Below, in pieces: positions 43,444-44,789 of a DNA stretch of 44,789 bases. The position numbers and the translations under genes were made by a program. Each line of letters starts with the position of its first letter. Position 1 is the stretch's first letter. This stretch comes from Nitrospirota bacterium. GTDB taxonomy: Bacteria > Nitrospirota > Thermodesulfovibrionia > Thermodesulfovibrionales > SM23-35. The notes under the pieces were generated by a model that did no database searches, was not told the DNA's origin, and was given only the letters and a program-made list of their open reading frames with translations. Where the stretch lies: positions 1 through 44,789 of the forward strand of contig JACUUX010000018.1 in assembly GCA_014859105.1 (NCBI GenBank). The letters run 5' to 3'.

Positions 43444-44731
43444 GTTTCAATCCTTGTTTTAATGGAACTTTCTCTGAGACATAGGTGTAAATCCAGTCCC
43501 AATATTAGGCAAAAACTCAAGTTTCAATCCTTGTTTTAATGGAACTTTCTCTGAGACTTCGGGGATCTTTGGCTTGGATTTGAAGAGTGAAGAAATGTTT
43601 CAATCCTTGTTTTAATGGAACTTTCTCTGAGAGAACTCTCTCTCGACACATAAGTCTCCTGCATCTTTCGTTTCAATCCTTGTTTTAATGGAACTTTCTC
43701 TGAGAGACAGAGAAGACAAAAGAAACAGCAGCAGTAAAAGCAGTTTCAATCCTTGTTTTAATGGAACTTTCTCTGAGAGCATAACCTGCAACCCAATCCT
43801 GAGGGCGAGGATACGTTTCAATCCTTGTTTTAATGGAACTTTCTCTGAGAGTGAACAGGAATATCTTGAAAGAAGGGAAGAAAAAAGGTTTCAATCCTTG
43901 TTTTAATGGAACTTTCTCTGAGACACGGATCATAATAGAGCTTTTGTAGAAGATCCTTCTTGTTTCAATCCTTGTTTTAATGGAACTTTCTCTGAGACCA
44001 GGTCATTCAAAGAGACCCCGCATCAGCAACTTGGTTTCAATCCTTGTTTTAATGGAACTTTCTCTGAGACGAGACAAAAGAGGCACGGGAGGCGGCATGA
44101 GTCTAAAGTTTCAATCCTTGTTTTAATGGAACTTTCTCTGAGACACAGAACTTCCACATCCTTCAGATACGCCACCCAATGTGTTTCAATCCTTGTTTTA
44201 ATGGAACTTTCTCTGAGACTTTCCCGGATGACATATATGCAATCATAAAGGGAATGTTTCAATCCTTGTTTTAATGGAACTTTCTCTGAGACTATTTGCT
44301 GGAAAGCAGGTTTATCAGCACTTATTATGTTTCAATCCTTGTTTTAATGGAACTTTCTCTGAGACTGTGCGATATGCTCACTGCTAAGCTTCACACTTCC
44401 TGGAGTTTCAATCCTTGTTTTAATGGAACTTTCTCTGAGACAAAAACAGCTAACCCCTCCCGCCTTCCACGTAAGGGTTTCAATCCTTGTTTTAATGGAA
44501 CTTTCTCTGAGACGGTTGCCTTGATAATGGCGTGGTCAAGGGCAATGTTGTTTCAATCCTTGTTTTAATGGAACTTTCTCTGAGACGGGGAATGGGATCA
44601 GGAACAATTACAAAATATGATGTTTCAATCCTTGTTTTAATGGAACTTTCTCTGAGACATTAAAAAACCTTTACCTTGCTCGTAAAGGTACTCAGTTTCA
44701 ATCCTTGTTTTAATGGAACTTTCTCTGAGAC
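43444..44731 (-). CRISPR. CRISPR array, 18 repeats of 37 bp and 17 spacers of 35-40 bp
   Basis: Repeats begin GTTTCAATCCTTGTTTTAAT and end GGAACTTTCTCTGAGAC on the plus strand. They start at 43444, 43521, 43597, 43670, 43743, 43815, 43888, 43962, 44034, 44108, 44183, 44256, 44329, 44405, 44477, 44550, 44622 and 44695. Spacers are all different. Repeats are identical except that numbers 3 to 6 end in G instead of C. The minus-strand repeat ends GGATTGAAAC, the usual 3' end (handle ATTGAAAC) of type I-A/I-B and III repeats, so transcription is probably on the minus strand with the leader at the high-coordinate side; only 58 bases of it are visible. There are no cas genes in the window. Apparent proteins with repeated RESSIKTRIET motifs here are repeat translation only. 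Confidence 0.98.
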
Positions 44732-44789
44732 TAGGTGTTATTTTTCGGATTAGGCCAGCCTATTTTTTCTGATTATTCTGACCCTTTCG

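Noticed and set aside
43612-44568. Several reading frames across the array encoding repeated RESSIKTRIET or FNPCFNGTFSE motifs, like a repeat protein
   Set aside because: The periodicity is exactly that of the CRISPR repeats; the frames are translations of repeats and spacers.
43444-44731. Self-targeting spacers against genes in this window
   Set aside because: Reading the spacers against the visible genes gave no obvious match, but this was by eye and cannot exclude one.

Overview
The window reads as a bacterial chromosome segment of moderate to low GC, from an anaerobe or microaerophile with c-type cytochromes, periplasmic hydrogen and formate oxidation, selenocysteine, and a Gram-negative type envelope (type II secretion helper GspAB, RlpA, PBP1A, FKBP-type periplasmic foldase). 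Gene content and style (CooC, soluble periplasmic FdhAB, two-CW histidine kinase, ferredoxin-fused EtfA, archaeal-type ThyA relative) fit Nitrospirota (Thermodesulfovibrionia-like) best. A deltaproteobacterial-grade lineage is the alternative. This placement is an inference; no marker was aligned.

Layout. 1-6.6 kb (+): lepA, a secreted FKBP isomerase, a 29-residue membrane peptide, a lipoprotein peptide-binding protein, and a DrrA/DrrB-type ABC exporter, closed by a hairpin shared with a convergent CBS-domain gene. 7.3-8.0 kb: a stand-alone thymidylate synthase-fold protein of the archaeal type. 8.0-14.5 kb (-): a sensory operon made of a tetraheme cytochrome c, a heme-binding hybrid kinase, a multi-membrane-span kinase, a CheY-like regulator and a receiver-kinase fusion. 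14.55-14.88 kb: a 325-bp MITE-like element with perfect 24-bp inverted ends. 14.9-20.7 kb (+): cooC, then a selenocysteine formate dehydrogenase (fdhA read through UGA, fdhB) and fdhE. 20.7-22.6 kb (-): a frameshifted M23 endopeptidase gene and purM. 22.7-26.5 kb (+): surE, an FAD dehydrogenase, pcm and ftsY. 26.5-31.6 kb (-): PBP1A, then a periplasmic [NiFe] hydrogenase with its maturation protease. 31.9-39.4 kb (-): aroE, rlpA, hslU, hslV, xerC, fabD, etfA, etfB. 39.7-43.2 kb (-): gspB, gspA, a small CGC-motif protein and an exported SagB-like oxidoreductase. 43.4-44.7 kb: a CRISPR array with 18 repeats and 17 spacers, no cas gene in view.

How it works together. Hydrogenase and formate dehydrogenase both carry twin-arginine leaders and both lack a membrane anchor subunit. 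They probably deliver electrons in the periplasm to soluble multiheme cytochromes. The heme-binding kinase operon may sense periplasmic redox state or a small ligand. CooC suggests a nickel CO dehydrogenase elsewhere in the genome.

The most striking unexplained layer is a set of dispersed palindromic repeats: MITE-like ends carrying CATAGCGAACTC, and GTCATTCC hairpins. They sit directly against coding sequences and appear to supply a stop codon (FKBP gene), a ribosome site plus start codon (sagB-like gene) and a start codon (pcm).
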